From NCBI RefSeq assembly GCF_009017495.1, contig NZ_CP044990.1, positions 1,197,001-1,261,000 on the forward strand: a stretch of 64,000 nt of DNA. Reading direction: 5' to 3'. The DNA is from Deinococcus sp. AJ005. GTDB taxonomy: Bacteria > Deinococcota > Deinococci > Deinococcales > Deinococcaceae. Numbering within the stretch: the first letter of the stretch is position 1; each line of letters opens with the position of its first letter. This document shows, piece by piece, positions 48,011 through 60,656 of this stretch. The notes under the pieces were generated by a model. The model was given only the letters and a program-made list of their open reading frames with translations. It did no database searches and was not told the DNA's origin. Both the position numbers and the translations under genes were made by a program.

Positions 48011-48053
48011 AAAGAGAGGTGGAGGCTGATTGTGGCCTCCACCTCTCTTTTTT
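48011..48053. terminator. Strong bidirectional terminator
   Basis: AAAGAGAGGTGGAGGC (48011-48026) is complementary to GCCTCCACCTCTCTTT (48035-48050), with A/T runs on both sides. It serves the nucleotidase gene and the convergent lipoprotein gene. Confidence 0.9.
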
Positions 48054-48070
48054 GTCGAGTTTCTACAGTC

Positions 48071-48751
48071 TCAATTGCCCTCTCTAAATGCTGTGCTTTG
48101 AATGTTCGTAGCGCTGACAACCACTGACGCACCGTTGCTGCTCTGGCCGAAGAATTCAAGATCCACAGAACTAGAGGCTCCTGCCAGAGTTCTTTGCACT
48201 TCAGAGACCAGATCTGCGGCAAAACCAAGGCTTAATCCGCTGATCGGCAGACCGTTGGCGGGCTGGACTTCAGGGCGCAGCTTTAAATCGGTGGTGATCT
48301 GTTGACAGGACTGATAATTGGGCAAGCTGTCCCGTTCGGGGCAGGTGTAACCAGATGGAACATAGATATCAAGTTTCTTGATGTCATCAGAGACGGCAAG
48401 CAACCGTCCATTGAAGTTGTAGCGAGTGATGCGAAAGCCCGTGATGTATACCGCATCCGAACCGGGACGGGTCATGAACGTGAAGTTCACAACGCCGGGA
48501 GCAGTGTTGGTAAAAGACACTGATTCAGGCGTGCCAGGAACAGCAGGGGTTCCAGGGGTGGTGGGCGTGCCAGGAACGGCGGGCGTTCCGGGCTTGGCAG
48601 GTGTGAATGCTCGGGTCACTGTCACAAAAGAAGTGGCGTCCCCAGCGGCCACACCAATAGAAACCCTGCCATTGCCAGTGATCTGTCCGGGCGCGCTGCC
48701 GCAAGCACTCAGGGTCAGGCCAGCCAATAGCAGAAGGGCGTATTTCTTCAT
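48071..48751 (-). CDS. Lipoprotein with PGTP repeats, last gene of the rex operon
   Basis: A 226-residue lipoprotein (lipobox TLSAC). After residue 45 there is a Pro/Gly/Thr repeat region (PGTPAVPGTPTTPGTPAVPG and on), then a globular part with three cysteines (YTCPERD, QSCQQI) and a SVDLEFFGQSSNGASVVVSATN end. Not recognised. GGAGG precedes the ATG by 7 nt; the start overlaps the rex stop by 1 nt (TGATG), so expression is coupled to rex. Confidence 0.75.
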   Translation of the reverse strand: MKKYALLLLAGLTLSACGSAPGQITGNGRVSIGVAAGDATSFVTVTRAFTPAKPGTPAVPGTPTTPGTPAVPGTPESVSFTNTAPGVVNFTFMTRPGSDAVYITGFRITRYNFNGRLLAVSDDIKKLDIYVPSGYTCPERDSLPNYQSCQQITTDLKLRPEVQPANGLPISGLSLGFAADLVSEVQRTLAGASSSVDLEFFGQSSNGASVVVSATNIQSTAFREGN

Positions 48752-49487
48752 CAAGTGTCCTCCGGGACGGGTGAATCTTTCAGGTGGGGGTTGAGGGTGT
48801 AAAAGGCCAGGCGTTTCATCCCGGCCAGGAAATCGACGTTCTCGACGATTACACCACGCCAATCATCACCAATTTCTTGCTGAGCCTGTCCGTCAACAGA
48901 GCGGCCCTCAGCCCGTCCCTCAGATACACGGCCTTCCGGTGGACGCGGTCCGATCACCACTGGGGCAAAATTGAGGATGCCGCGCACCCCGGCGGTCACC
49001 ATCGTTTGCGCGGCGTCCTGGGCGCGTTCGGGCGGCACGGCCAGAAAGCCCATGTCCACCTTGTTCTCCCGCACGAAATCGCGCAGTTCCCCGATGTGGC
49101 GCACGGTCAGGTCCCGGACCTGCCGCCCCACCAGTTCGGGACTGACATCGAACAGACCCACGTACTGAAACTGATAGTCGCTGGCTCCCGGATAGTTGGC
49201 GATGGCCTGCCCCAGCCGTCCCACGCCCACGATCACCACGTTCCAGGTCTGGTTCAGGCCCAGCACCCGCATCAGCTCGCGCTTGAGGATCGGCACGGTG
49301 TAGCCCATGCCGCGCGTGCCGAAGCGCCCGAAGTAGGCCAGATCCTTGCGGACCTGAAAAGCACTTACCCCGGCGCGTTCGGCCAGATCGGTGCTGCTGG
49401 TGCGGCTGATGTCCCGCGTCTCCAGTTCTTCCAGAATCCGTAGGTAGGTGACCAGACGGCTGATGGCGGCAGTGGGGACCTCGGCCA

Positions 49488-49488
<1 letters not shown>
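48751..49488 (-). CDS. rex: Redox-sensing transcriptional repressor Rex with insertion
   Basis: A 245-residue Rex. The N-terminal winged-helix domain contains ELETRDISRTSSTDLAERAG and FQVRKDLAYFGRFGTRG (recognition region); the Rossmann domain has VVIVGVGRLGQAI. The C-terminal swapped helix ends near GMKRLAFYTL. Rex binds NADH/NAD+ and releases operators when NADH rises, controlling respiration and fermentation genes. An insertion of about 27 residues rich in Gly/Arg/Glu (EGRVSEGRAEGRS) sits between NFAPVVIG and DDWRGVIVENVDF and is absent from the compact Rex proteins I know. The ATG overlaps the upstream SPOR gene by 1 nt. Confidence 0.92.
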
Positions 49489-50603
<1,115 letters not shown>

Positions 50604-50969
50604 AGTGGTCTCCCAGCCGTGTTCAGTCCAGCCGTGGCGCTTGCCCTGCACCGAGGACGCTGCGGTGTGATGTCTTTATTCCCCCGTGGGAGACCGTGTT
50701 CTGTCGTGTTTGCCCGCATACAACCCCCTTGAACCCCTCTTCGTAATTCCAGCATTGGCCTGTTTCCGTGCTGGGCTGCGCCAAACAGCGGCGGCCACGT
50801 TGTGAATGCCGTGCCTCAGCTTACAGAAAAAGCGTGTGGGCAGGGCATTCGGCAGGCTCATGGAGGACCGTTGGGTCTGGGCAGGGCCAGGGCCTGCGGC
50901 GCAGCACGGCAAACGGCGGCGGGAAGGGTCAGATTTTCCCCTCCCGCCGCCACCGTTGCCACGACTTTA
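50604..50969. other. Intergenic region, hairpin after the TPR gene
   Basis: A 14-bp stem with one mismatch (50915-50928 with 50938-50951) lies 18 bp after the TPR gene on the minus strand and may end it, though no U-tract follows. The rest of the region holds no gene I can support; frames here have no start signals. Confidence 0.4.
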
Positions 50970-52655
50970 TTACTTCAAGGCGTCTTTGGCCTTGCTGCTG
51001 CCCAGGTTGGCTGCCGTCTTCAGCGACACCCTGGCCTGATCGTCCTGGCGCTGTGACCTTTGCGCCAGCCCCAGCATGTACCATGCGTCGGCGGCTTTGG
51101 GGTCCTCGGTGACCAGACCGCGCAGCACGGCCTCAGCCTCAGGGTAGCGGGCGCTGGCCAGCAGGGCGGAAGCCAGGTTCGTGCGGGCGGTGGGCGTGGG
51201 GTTGAGGCGCACGCTGTCGGCCAGTGCGCCCGCTGCTGCCGGGTAATCCTGCTGGGCGTAGTAGCTCAGGCCCAGCCACAGCGCGGTGTCGGCGTTGGGA
51301 ACGCGCTTGTGGCTTTCCTTGAGGGCGATCACCGCGTCCAGCAGGCGGTTCTGGCGGTAGGCGGCGATACCCCGCACGTACAGCGCCCGCGCCGAGGTGG
51401 CCGCGTCGGGTTTCAGCTTCAGGGCCAGGGCGCTGTCGGCGGCAGCCTCATCGAAGCGGCCCAGGGTCAGGCGCACTCCGGCCAGGGCGGTGCGGTACAT
51501 GGCATTGTCTGGGGCCAGCCGCACAGCGTTCAGGTACGCGGCCTGTGCGCCGGGCCGATCATTGCGAAGTGCGCGCAGCTCGCCCTCGCGCGCAAAGGCC
51601 CTGGCATTGTATTTATCGGCCTTAGTTGCTGCGCTGGCGGCCAGCACTGCCCCACGGGTATCGTTCCCGGCGGCCAGGATATCGGCCTTGCGCAGCAGCA
51701 GCGCCGAACGCTCGCTGGCCTTCTTCACGCGTTTCACGGCGGCGTCCAGCTCGCGCACGGCGCGGTCCGGCAGTCCCTGACCCATGTAGATGTCGGCCAG
51801 CAGCAGCGCTGCGTCCATGCGGGTGCCGTCGGCTTGCAGCAGCGCGTACAGGCCCGGCAGCGCCTCGGCCCCCTGCCCGGCCAGCGTGCGGGCCTGGGCC
51901 AGCCGGTAGGCGGCGTTCAGGTCATCCGGGGCCAGCGCCGTGATCTGGGTCAGGGTGGCGCTCAGGGCCGTGAAGTCGGCCATGCGGGTTTGCTCGGTGG
52001 CCAGCGCCTCCAGCACCTGCCGCTGGGCCGAGGCGCTGGCCTTGCCCGCCATCAGGGTGGCGGCCTGTCCGTACAGTTGCAGCGCCCCCGCGTGGTCCCC
52101 GCCCCGGCCCGCGATTACGCCCAGGTTGTACGGCCCCTCGTAACGGTCCGGGGCCAGCGTCACGAACTGCCGCAGTTCAAAGGCCGCGCCCTTGTCGTTG
52201 CCCAGCGCCAGCAGGGAGAGCGCCAGCCCGAAGTGAGGTTCAGGATTACCGTAGTTCTGCGCCACCAGCGCCTCGAAACCGCTGCGGGCCTGAGCATAAT
52301 TCTTGGCGTCGTAGGCGGCCTGGGCCTTGTCCAGTCCTGTCTGCTGAGCCGGGGTCAGAGGGGTGACGGGTGGGGGAGGAGTGGTCGATGACGGAGCCGT
52401 CGAGGCGGGTGTGGCCTGTGCCGGGGCACCCTGGGCCGTCGCGTTCTGAGCCGCCGCGTTCTGGCCCGCTGTGGGCAGCGTCGGCAGTTTGGGAATGGTG
52501 GTGGCCGAATTCAAAGTGTTCTGGATGCCGACGGATGTAACGGTGTCGATCATGGTCTGGGCCGAACCGCTGCCTGCGAAACTCAGCAGCAGGCCGGGCA
52601 GCAGGCCCGTCAATGCAGCGCGTCTGGAACGGCTGAAACGTAATTTTTGCTTCAC
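50970..52655 (-). CDS. Exported tetratricopeptide-repeat protein
   Basis: A 561-residue protein. GTG 52655, with AGGAGG 7 nt upstream, gives a signal peptide (AALTGLLPGLLLSFAGSGSAQ); the longer frame to 52886 has no start signals. After an Ala/Pro/Thr-rich linker (about 50-95) there are about ten TPR-like helical hairpins from about residue 100 to the end (for example AYDAKNYAQARSGFEALV, AWYMLGLAQRSQRQDDQA). TPR arrays are protein-binding scaffolds; an envelope assembly role is plausible. The ligand is unknown. It follows rlmN by 103 bp. Confidence 0.85.
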   Translation of the reverse strand: MKQKLRFSRSRRAALTGLLPGLLLSFAGSGSAQTMIDTVTSVGIQNTLNSATTIPKLPTLPTAGQNAAAQNATAQGAPAQATPASTAPSSTTPPPPVTPLTPAQQTGLDKAQAAYDAKNYAQARSGFEALVAQNYGNPEPHFGLALSLLALGNDKGAAFELRQFVTLAPDRYEGPYNLGVIAGRGGDHAGALQLYGQAATLMAGKASASAQRQVLEALATEQTRMADFTALSATLTQITALAPDDLNAAYRLAQARTLAGQGAEALPGLYALLQADGTRMDAALLLADIYMGQGLPDRAVRELDAAVKRVKKASERSALLLRKADILAAGNDTRGAVLAASAATKADKYNARAFAREGELRALRNDRPGAQAAYLNAVRLAPDNAMYRTALAGVRLTLGRFDEAAADSALALKLKPDAATSARALYVRGIAAYRQNRLLDAVIALKESHKRVPNADTALWLGLSYYAQQDYPAAAGALADSVRLNPTPTARTNLASALLASARYPEAEAVLRGLVTEDPKAADAWYMLGLAQRSQRQDDQARVSLKTAANLGSSKAKDALK

Positions 52656-52758
52656 CTGGGAGCCTCCTGAGGTCGTTAAAACACCCTCAGCGTAGCACCC
52701 GGCTTTTTCCATAACTCTTACGGCAGTGGGGGGACCCGGCGGTCCTGTGGTGACAGCG

Positions 52759-53814
52759 CTAGAGCGCCGCCCCCAGGCCAGGCACTGAATTGCCGCTGAC
52801 CGCGCCGGGCCGCTTGAGGGCCAGTTGCCCGCAGGCCGCGCCCGCATCCTTGCCGCGCGAACGCCGCACGCTGACATCCACACCACGCGCTTCCAGCGTG
52901 TCGTAAAAGCTTTGAATATCGGTCTCGGAGGTACTCTGGAAACCGCTGCCGTCCCAGGGATTCATGGGAATCAGGTTGACGTGGCTGACCAGTCCGCGCA
53001 GCAGATCGGCCAGCAGCTCGGCCTGCCACACCGCGTCGTTGACCCCGCGCAGCATGGTGTACTCGAAGGTGATGCGCCGCCCGGTCACGCCCTGATACTC
53101 GCGCGCCGCCGCCATGATTTCGGCAATGGAATTGGCCGCCCCGGTGGGAATGATGCGCTGGCGGGTCTCCTCGTCGGGCGCGTGCAGGCTGATCGCCAGC
53201 TTGAGGCCCAGGTCGTCCTCGGTAGCCAGCCGGGTGATCCCCTTGGCGATGCCCACCGTGGACAGCGTAATGCGGCGTTTGCTCATGCCCAGCGCCTGTG
53301 GGTGCAGCAGAATGCGCGCCGCCGCCATCGTGTGATCGTAATTGAGCATCGCCTCGCCCATGCCCATGAACACCAGATTCCGCAGCTCGCGCGGGGCCAG
53401 ACCCTCGCCCCCGGCCACCGCCAGCACCTGCCCCACGATCTCGCCGGGGGTCAGGTTGCGCCCGAAGCCCATCGCTCCCGTCGCGCAGAACGAGCAACGG
53501 GCTGGGCAGCCCACCATCGTGGAGACACAGACCGTTTTGCGGTCCAGGTACGGCATGTACACCGCTTCCATCTGCCGCCCGTCTTGCAGGGTGAACAGGT
53601 ACTTGACGCTGCCGTCGCTGCTGCGAACCGTCTCGATCTCGCGGAAGGGGTTGAGGTGGTACTGCCCGCTCAGCTCGGCCCGCATCTCGGCGGGCAGGTT
53701 GCTCATGCCGTCAAAGGTTCCCGCCCCCTGCACGTAGACCCATTCCAGCAGTTGCGTGCGCCGGAAGCCTTCTAGCGGGTAAGCGTCGGGGTGAAGGTCA
53801 AGCAAAAGCTCCAT
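52759..53814 (-). CDS. rlmN: Dual-specificity RNA methyltransferase RlmN
   Basis: A 351-residue radical SAM enzyme that methylates C2 of A2503 in 23S rRNA and of A37 in some tRNAs. The 4Fe-4S motif is [18 protein letters not shown] and [10 protein letters not shown] are family segments; the second catalytic Cys lies in GAACGQL near the C-terminus, the first is the Cys in [12 protein letters not shown] region. ATG 53814 was chosen because TACACT is 8 nt upstream and the family N-terminus (MELLLDLHP) starts there; the frame extends to 54003 over the divergent promoter. Confidence 0.93.
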   Translation of the reverse strand: MELLLDLHPDAYPLEGFRRTQLLEWVYVQGAGTFDGMSNLPAEMRAELSGQYHLNPFREIETVRSSDGSVKYLFTLQDGRQMEAVYMPYLDRKTVCVSTMVGCPARCSFCATGAMGFGRNLTPGEIVGQVLAVAGGEGLAPRELRNLVFMGMGEAMLNYDHTMAAARILLHPQALGMSKRRITLSTVGIAKGITRLATEDDLGLKLAISLHAPDEETRQRIIPTGAANSIAEIMAAAREYQGVTGRRITFEYTMLRGVNDAVWQAELLADLLRGLVSHVNLIPMNPWDGSGFQSTSETDIQSFYDTLEARGVDVSVRRSRGKDAGAACGQLALKRPGAVSGNSVPGLGAAL

Positions 53815-53822
53815 AGCCGTCC

Positions 53823-53828
53823 AGTGTA
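53823..53828 (-). promoter_or_regulatory. Leaderless -10 box (TACACT) of rlmN
   Basis: TACACT on the minus strand is 8 nt before ATG 53814. Confidence 0.45.
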
Positions 53829-53940
53829 AAGGCCAGGGGCCACGGGCACCGTGACGCCGGGTGGCGTATTCATCCGATAGGGGCATCACCCCCCCCTGTC
53901 GCCGGGCTGTGAAATTTATCCTATTCAGCCCCGCCAGGTG

Positions 53941-53975
53941 TAATCTGCCGTGTGCATTTCTTGGAGGCTGTATGA
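53941..53975 (+). promoter_or_regulatory. -10 box and possible 7-codon leader ORF before the lipoprotein gene
   Basis: TAATCT (53941-53946) is followed after 5 nt by GTG 53952; the frame runs seven codons to TGA 53973-53975, which overlaps the lipoprotein ATG (53972) as ATGA. A good ribosome binding site (TTGGAGG) is also present for the main gene, so the mini-ORF may be incidental. Confidence 0.3.
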
Positions 53976-55384
53976 ACCGAATGAAAGTCTGGGCCGGGTC
54001 CATCTCGCTGGTGTTGCTCCTTGCAGGGTGCGGTCAGAACAGCGTTCCCGCCGTTCAGGGCAGCCAGTCGCCCGCTCCTGGGGCGCAGATCGTCGATCTG
54101 ACCGGGCAGAGCATCGATACGGTCACTGCACAGAAGTCCATCACGATTCCCGTGAAAACAGCCAGTGGAGCCACGCTGGGAGAAGTCACGTTAAACGTGC
54201 AGTTTGTCACCACGGATTACGGCGACGGCCCCCTGCGCTCGACAGTTTTCAAAGTCACCTCCACCGTTCCCCACTACGGTGAGGTCAACAAAGTCACCAG
54301 AGTGACTGACTCCGCTGGGAAAGTGACAGATGAAATCAGTGATCTGACTTCGCTCGAAGCTGCTCCGGCCACCGATCTGTCGCCCTATGTAGATACCCTG
54401 TATCCCCAGGCGACGGGTAGATTTTGTGCCACCTATAACGTTGCCATCAACTGGAATGGCCCTTTTGCCTACAACGTGTCTCCAGCCAATGATCCGGCTA
54501 TTCCCATGTCCAGGCAGGCGATTCAGCTCTGTGATTCATCCATTGCCACGCCTCCTGCCCTGCCCACCACGTCTCCAGCAATGCCCAAATTCGTGACCAC
54601 CAGCAAAATCGTCGATGTGACTTCTAGCAGCGCTGCTGTGAATGGCAAGGTCACGGGAATTCTGGCCCTGTTCACGGATGAGAGCGGGGGTACGAAGACG
54701 GTTGTGGCTGTGACCACGGTGCGCTCCACGGTCAATCGGTACGGCGAGGCGTTAAACCTCAACTACATTGATGACGCCTCCGGGGCAGCGGTCGCCGTGC
54801 CTCCCCGCTTTCCTCAGACGATTCCCCGGAGTCCCCGTGTGGACAGGGGGGAAGTCAGCTTTACCAGCCGCAGCGCTGGCCAGACGGTGACCGGGAACAA
54901 GGTGTGCGCCCGTTCCGATGGCAATGTCAACTGGAATGGGCCATTTGTCGCCAGTGGGCCAGTGACAGATGGCGTGACCGTCACCCAGCCCGACATCGCT
55001 CTGAGTGTGTGCGATACCGCAGCGCCCACCCCAACGCCTACTCCGACGCCTACCCCAGTTGATCCCTACGCCAAGGCCAAGATTGAAACCAGCCTGGACA
55101 AGGCCAGAGGCGGCAGTGCCGCACTGCCCTACGCCATCGTGACGAATGTTCCTGCGGGAACCTACCTGCGTGGCCTGGTGACCTTTGAGCGCACACTGGA
55201 CTGTCAGGCCGACAAGGCCAAGGCACTGCCCAACAAATTCAGTTTCAAGACTGGGAACAACGAATTCACCGGCAAGGTCATTGCTGGCCTGACCTTCGGC
55301 ACCCAGATGAATAGCGTGGTGCGTGTATACGACGCCAAAGATGTCCTGCGTAAGACCTTCAATACCACGGTCTGCTACTTCTGA
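53972..55384 (+). CDS. Lipoprotein with duplicated Cys-containing domain
   Basis: A 470-residue lipoprotein (lipobox LLLAGC). Two homologous regions each end in a C-x(6-7)-NWNGPF-x(20)-L-x-x-CD motif ([12 protein letters not shown] and [12 protein letters not shown]), with the paired cysteines probably forming a disulphide. A third domain follows a Pro/Thr linker ([11 protein letters not shown]) and contains two cysteines (TLDCQAD and the C-terminal TVCYF). Unknown family. GGAGG is 4 nt before the ATG. The frame extends upstream to 53861 but only this start gives a signal peptide. A terminator follows. Confidence 0.75.
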   Translation: MNRMKVWAGSISLVLLLAGCGQNSVPAVQGSQSPAPGAQIVDLTGQSIDTVTAQKSITIPVKTASGATLGEVTLNVQFVTTDYGDGPLRSTVFKVTSTVPHYGEVNKVTRVTDSAGKVTDEISDLTSLEAAPATDLSPYVDTLYPQATGRFCATYNVAINWNGPFAYNVSPANDPAIPMSRQAIQLCDSSIATPPALPTTSPAMPKFVTTSKIVDVTSSSAAVNGKVTGILALFTDESGGTKTVVAVTTVRSTVNRYGEALNLNYIDDASGAAVAVPPRFPQTIPRSPRVDRGEVSFTSRSAGQTVTGNKVCARSDGNVNWNGPFVASGPVTDGVTVTQPDIALSVCDTAAPTPTPTPTPTPVDPYAKAKIETSLDKARGGSAALPYAIVTNVPAGTYLRGLVTFERTLDCQADKAKALPNKFSFKTGNNEFTGKVIAGLTFGTQMNSVVRVYDAKDVLRKTFNTTVCYF

Positions 55385-55405
55385 TCCAATCCAGGACGTG
55401 TCCCG

Positions 55406-55435
55406 GCCCTCTCCATCACGGAGGGGGCTTTTTTT
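55406..55435 (+). terminator. Intrinsic terminator
   Basis: GCCCTCTCC (55406-55414) pairs with GGAGGGGGC (55420-55428, one G-U pair), followed by T7. Confidence 0.85.
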
Positions 55436-55439
55436 GTCG

Positions 55440-56231
55440 CTAGCTTTGCCGGTGCGGTGTGGCTGCCCCACCCACCCAGACTTCCACCCCGGTCCCGACT
55501 TCCCCAAACTGCACGCTCAGCCGCGCGGGTTGCCCCGGCATCCGCTGGGCTGCGCGCAGCAGGTTGGTGTCGGTGGGCAGGCGATTCGATGCCCCCAGCA
55601 CGCCCACCGCGCAGGCCAGCATGTTGCTGCTGGCTGCATCTTCCAGAAAGCCCTTGAGTGGTCCGAACGCCCGGAAACTCAGATCGGCGCGGCGCGGTCC
55701 ATCCGCTGTCAGAAGAACCAGACCCGTCGTTCCCGTCGCCCGATTAAGAGCTGAAATCGCCTCCGCATTCGGTGTGAAGGTGTCCAGTGCAGCGAGATCG
55801 GGGACCTCTGCCACCAGATTGGGGCGTCCCAGACTGGAAATCCAGACCCGTCTCGCGCCCAGGCCGATGGGGGAGAGGTCCGCCTCTATCGCTGTCACGT
55901 CTGGCACGCCCTGACGCAGCAGCCATTCGCCGCCGCACAGTTGGGCAGGCAACATTTCGTCACCCATCTGGACCTCGGCCACGTCAAGCAATTCAGTTCT
56001 CAGCATCGTTAAGGCCGCCAGCGCTGCGCTGTCCGAGCTGCCTCTCTCCTTGACTGGCGTAAAGACCCGCAACGCAACCTCAGACAGGCTGGCGGACTGT
56101 ACGAACACGCTCAGCGGTGCGCCCGCCTTGGCTGCCCTGGCCTGCAAATTGCCTTCTGAGTCGGGAAAGACGGCGACAAGTTTGCCCCCCTCGCCTGCCT
56201 CAGAAAGAACCCGGTAAATAGATACGGTCAT
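55440..56231 (-). CDS. PhzF-like isomerase-fold protein with altered GHAT motif
   Basis: A 263-residue protein with the two-domain PhzF/diaminopimelate epimerase-like pattern. The catalytic-Glu region SLSEVALRVFTP matches the family (SE followed by FTP), but where PhzF proteins have the ligand-binding GHAT motif this one reads SDSAALAALT. The N-terminal 'GN' motif is also weak (GKLVAVFPDSEGN). Function as an isomerase is therefore doubtful. ATG 56231 has CAGAAT 6 nt upstream. It starts 19 bp after the homocitrate synthase stop on the same strand. Confidence 0.65.
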   Translation of the reverse strand: MTVSIYRVLSEAGEGGKLVAVFPDSEGNLQARAAKAGAPLSVFVQSASLSEVALRVFTPVKERGSSDSAALAALTMLRTELLDVAEVQMGDEMLPAQLCGGEWLLRQGVPDVTAIEADLSPIGLGARRVWISSLGRPNLVAEVPDLAALDTFTPNAEAISALNRATGTTGLVLLTADGPRRADLSFRAFGPLKGFLEDAASSNMLACAVGVLGASNRLPTDTNLLRAAQRMPGQPARLSVQFGEVGTGVEVWVGGAATPHRQS

Positions 56232-56237
56232 CGCTCC

Positions 56238-56243
56238 ATTCTG
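56238..56243 (-). promoter_or_regulatory. Leaderless -10 box (CAGAAT)
   Basis: CAGAAT on the minus strand is 6 nt before ATG 56231, within the gap after the homocitrate synthase gene. Confidence 0.4.
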
Positions 56244-56250
56244 CCGCCCC

Positions 56251-57914
<1,664 letters not shown>

Positions 57915-58871
57915 ATGTCGCGTCTTCCCCGTTTGACCCTGATCGCCACTGCCGCCCTGCTGTTGACCGCCTCCGCGCAGGCACAGTCCGAACTCAAGAT
58001 TCTGGCGCCAGCCTCGGTGGGCGGCGGCTGGGACGGCACCGCACAGGCGATTGCCGAGACGCTGCGCGCTGAGAAACTGGCCCCCAACGTCAGCGTGTAC
58101 AACATTCCTGGCAAGGCCGGAACGCTGGGACTGGCCGAATTTGTGAAGCTCAAGGGCCAGCCCAACAACCTGATGGTCACGGGCTTTGTCATGGTGGCCG
58201 GAATCCCCATCAACAAAAGCCCGTATGACCTGTCTAGCGATGTGACCCCCATTGCCCGCCTGACCACCTCCTACGAGGTGCTGATCGTGTCGGCCAAATC
58301 GCCCTACAAGACCGTCGAGGAAATGATCAGCGCGTTCAAGAGTAACCCCTCGGCCCTCCGCTTCGGCGGCAGCAGCGAGGGCGGCAGCGGGCATGTCGCC
58401 GTGGGCAAGCTGGCCAAGGAACTCAAGATTCCCATGTCGCAGGTCAAGTTCATTCCCTCGGCAGGCGGCGCGCAGGCGGCCAAGGCCATGCTGGGCGGCG
58501 AACTGGACGTGGTCAGCGCCGGGTACAGCGAGATTGAGGACATGATCAAGAGCGGGCAGGTGCGCGGCCTGGCGATCCTGGCCCCTGAAGCGGTGGCGGG
58601 CGTCAACCTGCCCACATTGATCGCCAAGGGCTACAACGTGGACGTCTCCAACTGGCGCGGCGTCGTGGCGACGGGCAAGATCAGCGCTGCCCAACGTTCT
58701 GACCTCACGGTCATGATGACCCGTATGGTCCGCACGGACACCTGGAAAAAGAAACTGGCCGAGAACAAGTGGGACGCTTACTTCGCCTCCGGCACGACTT
58801 TTGACCGTTTTGTGAGGGTGCAGAAGACCGATGTGGCGCAGTTGTTGCAGGATCTGAATATCCTGAAGTAA
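57915..58871 (+). CDS. Tripartite tricarboxylate transporter-type binding protein (TctC/Bug family)
   Basis: A 318-residue exported binding protein. Signal peptide LIATAALLLTASAQAQ; the mature part begins ELKILAPASVGGGWDGTAQ, typical of TctC/Bug proteins, with IPGKAGTLGLAEF and GSSEGGSGHVAVGKLA regions. It binds organic acids such as citrate or other carboxylates for a TctA/TctB membrane pair. No TctA or TctB gene follows, so it is an orphan here. AAGGAG is 8 nt before the ATG. Confidence 0.88.
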   Translation: MSRLPRLTLIATAALLLTASAQAQSELKILAPASVGGGWDGTAQAIAETLRAEKLAPNVSVYNIPGKAGTLGLAEFVKLKGQPNNLMVTGFVMVAGIPINKSPYDLSSDVTPIARLTTSYEVLIVSAKSPYKTVEEMISAFKSNPSALRFGGSSEGGSGHVAVGKLAKELKIPMSQVKFIPSAGGAQAAKAMLGGELDVVSAGYSEIEDMIKSGQVRGLAILAPEAVAGVNLPTLIAKGYNVDVSNWRGVVATGKISAAQRSDLTVMMTRMVRTDTWKKKLAENKWDAYFASGTTFDRFVRVQKTDVAQLLQDLNILK

Positions 58872-58891
58872 TCGTCTGATACGGCGGGGAG

Positions 58892-58914
58892 AGGCACCTG
58901 GATTCAGAGTGCCT
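58892..58914 (+). terminator. Possible terminator after the TctC gene
   Basis: AGGCAC (58892-58897) pairs with GTGCCT (58909-58914), followed by TTTCC. It lies between convergent genes. Confidence 0.55.
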
Positions 58915-58932
58915 TTCCTCGTCTCTGCCGTC

Positions 58933-60066
<1,134 letters not shown>

Positions 60067-60086
60067 TTATGAATTCTGTCCGGCAT

Positions 60087-60512
60087 TCACGCCAGCGCTA
60101 GCAACCACGCGCCCACCAGGAAGCCGCGCAACAGCCAGAGAACGGTTCTCAGCCAGTTCGTCGTAACCAGACGTGCGTGCAGCGTTGCGTCGAAGCCTGT
60201 GGTCAGGCGGCCATGCACGGGCGACTGGACCACGGCAGTGGACACCCAGATCAGGATGATCAGCCCTAGCCCCAGTCCCGCAGAGGCCGCCGACACATGG
60301 GTTGGGGGGCGCAGGACCAGGGCAGCCCCCGTTGCCAGTTCGGCAAGCATCAGGGGCGCAACGAGCCAGGTGATGCGCGTGACGTGTTCTCGCTGGTACG
60401 CGGCATATCCACCCTCACCCACGCGCGAGAACAGCGGGTAGTGGACAAGTTGGATGGTCAGGATCAGGCCCACCAAGGCCCAGGTCAGTGCGGCGTGAAT
60501 GACAAGGAGCAT
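60087..60512 (-). CDS. Small integral membrane protein (141 aa, four helices)
   Basis: A 141-residue protein with four hydrophobic segments (AALTWALVGLILTIQLV, ITWLVAPLMLAELATGAALV, GLGLIILIWVSTAVV, LLRGFLVGAWLLAL). Short charged loops include YPLFSRVGEGGYAAYQREH and a conserved-looking VQSPVHGRLTTGFD. Family not recognised, though it resembles small DUF-type membrane proteins. ATG 60512 was chosen because CACACT is 6 nt upstream; the frame runs on to 60626 over the secDF terminator region. Confidence 0.7.
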   Translation of the reverse strand: MLLVIHAALTWALVGLILTIQLVHYPLFSRVGEGGYAAYQREHVTRITWLVAPLMLAELATGAALVLRPPTHVSAASAGLGLGLIILIWVSTAVVQSPVHGRLTTGFDATLHARLVTTNWLRTVLWLLRGFLVGAWLLALA

Positions 60513-60518
60513 GGGCCG

Positions 60519-60524
60519 AGTGTG
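60519..60524 (-). promoter_or_regulatory. Leaderless -10 box (CACACT)
   Basis: CACACT on the minus strand is 6 nt before ATG 60512. Confidence 0.35.
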
Positions 60525-60610
60525 CCACTGAACCGAACGTGTATGTGTCCGATTGAGCCGGGTTCTGGTCAAACTGGGTACTTGGTCAAGCCATCGTAAG
60601 ACACAGAAAA

Positions 60611-60643
60611 GCCCCGTCTCCTCCATGCCGGAAAAGACGGGGC
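60611..60643 (-). terminator. Terminator of secDF
   Basis: GCCCCGTC (60611-60618) pairs with GACGGGGC (60636-60643) across a 17-nt loop; on the minus strand TTTTCTGTG follows. Confidence 0.75.
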
Positions 60644-60656
60644 CGATAGGGAACGC

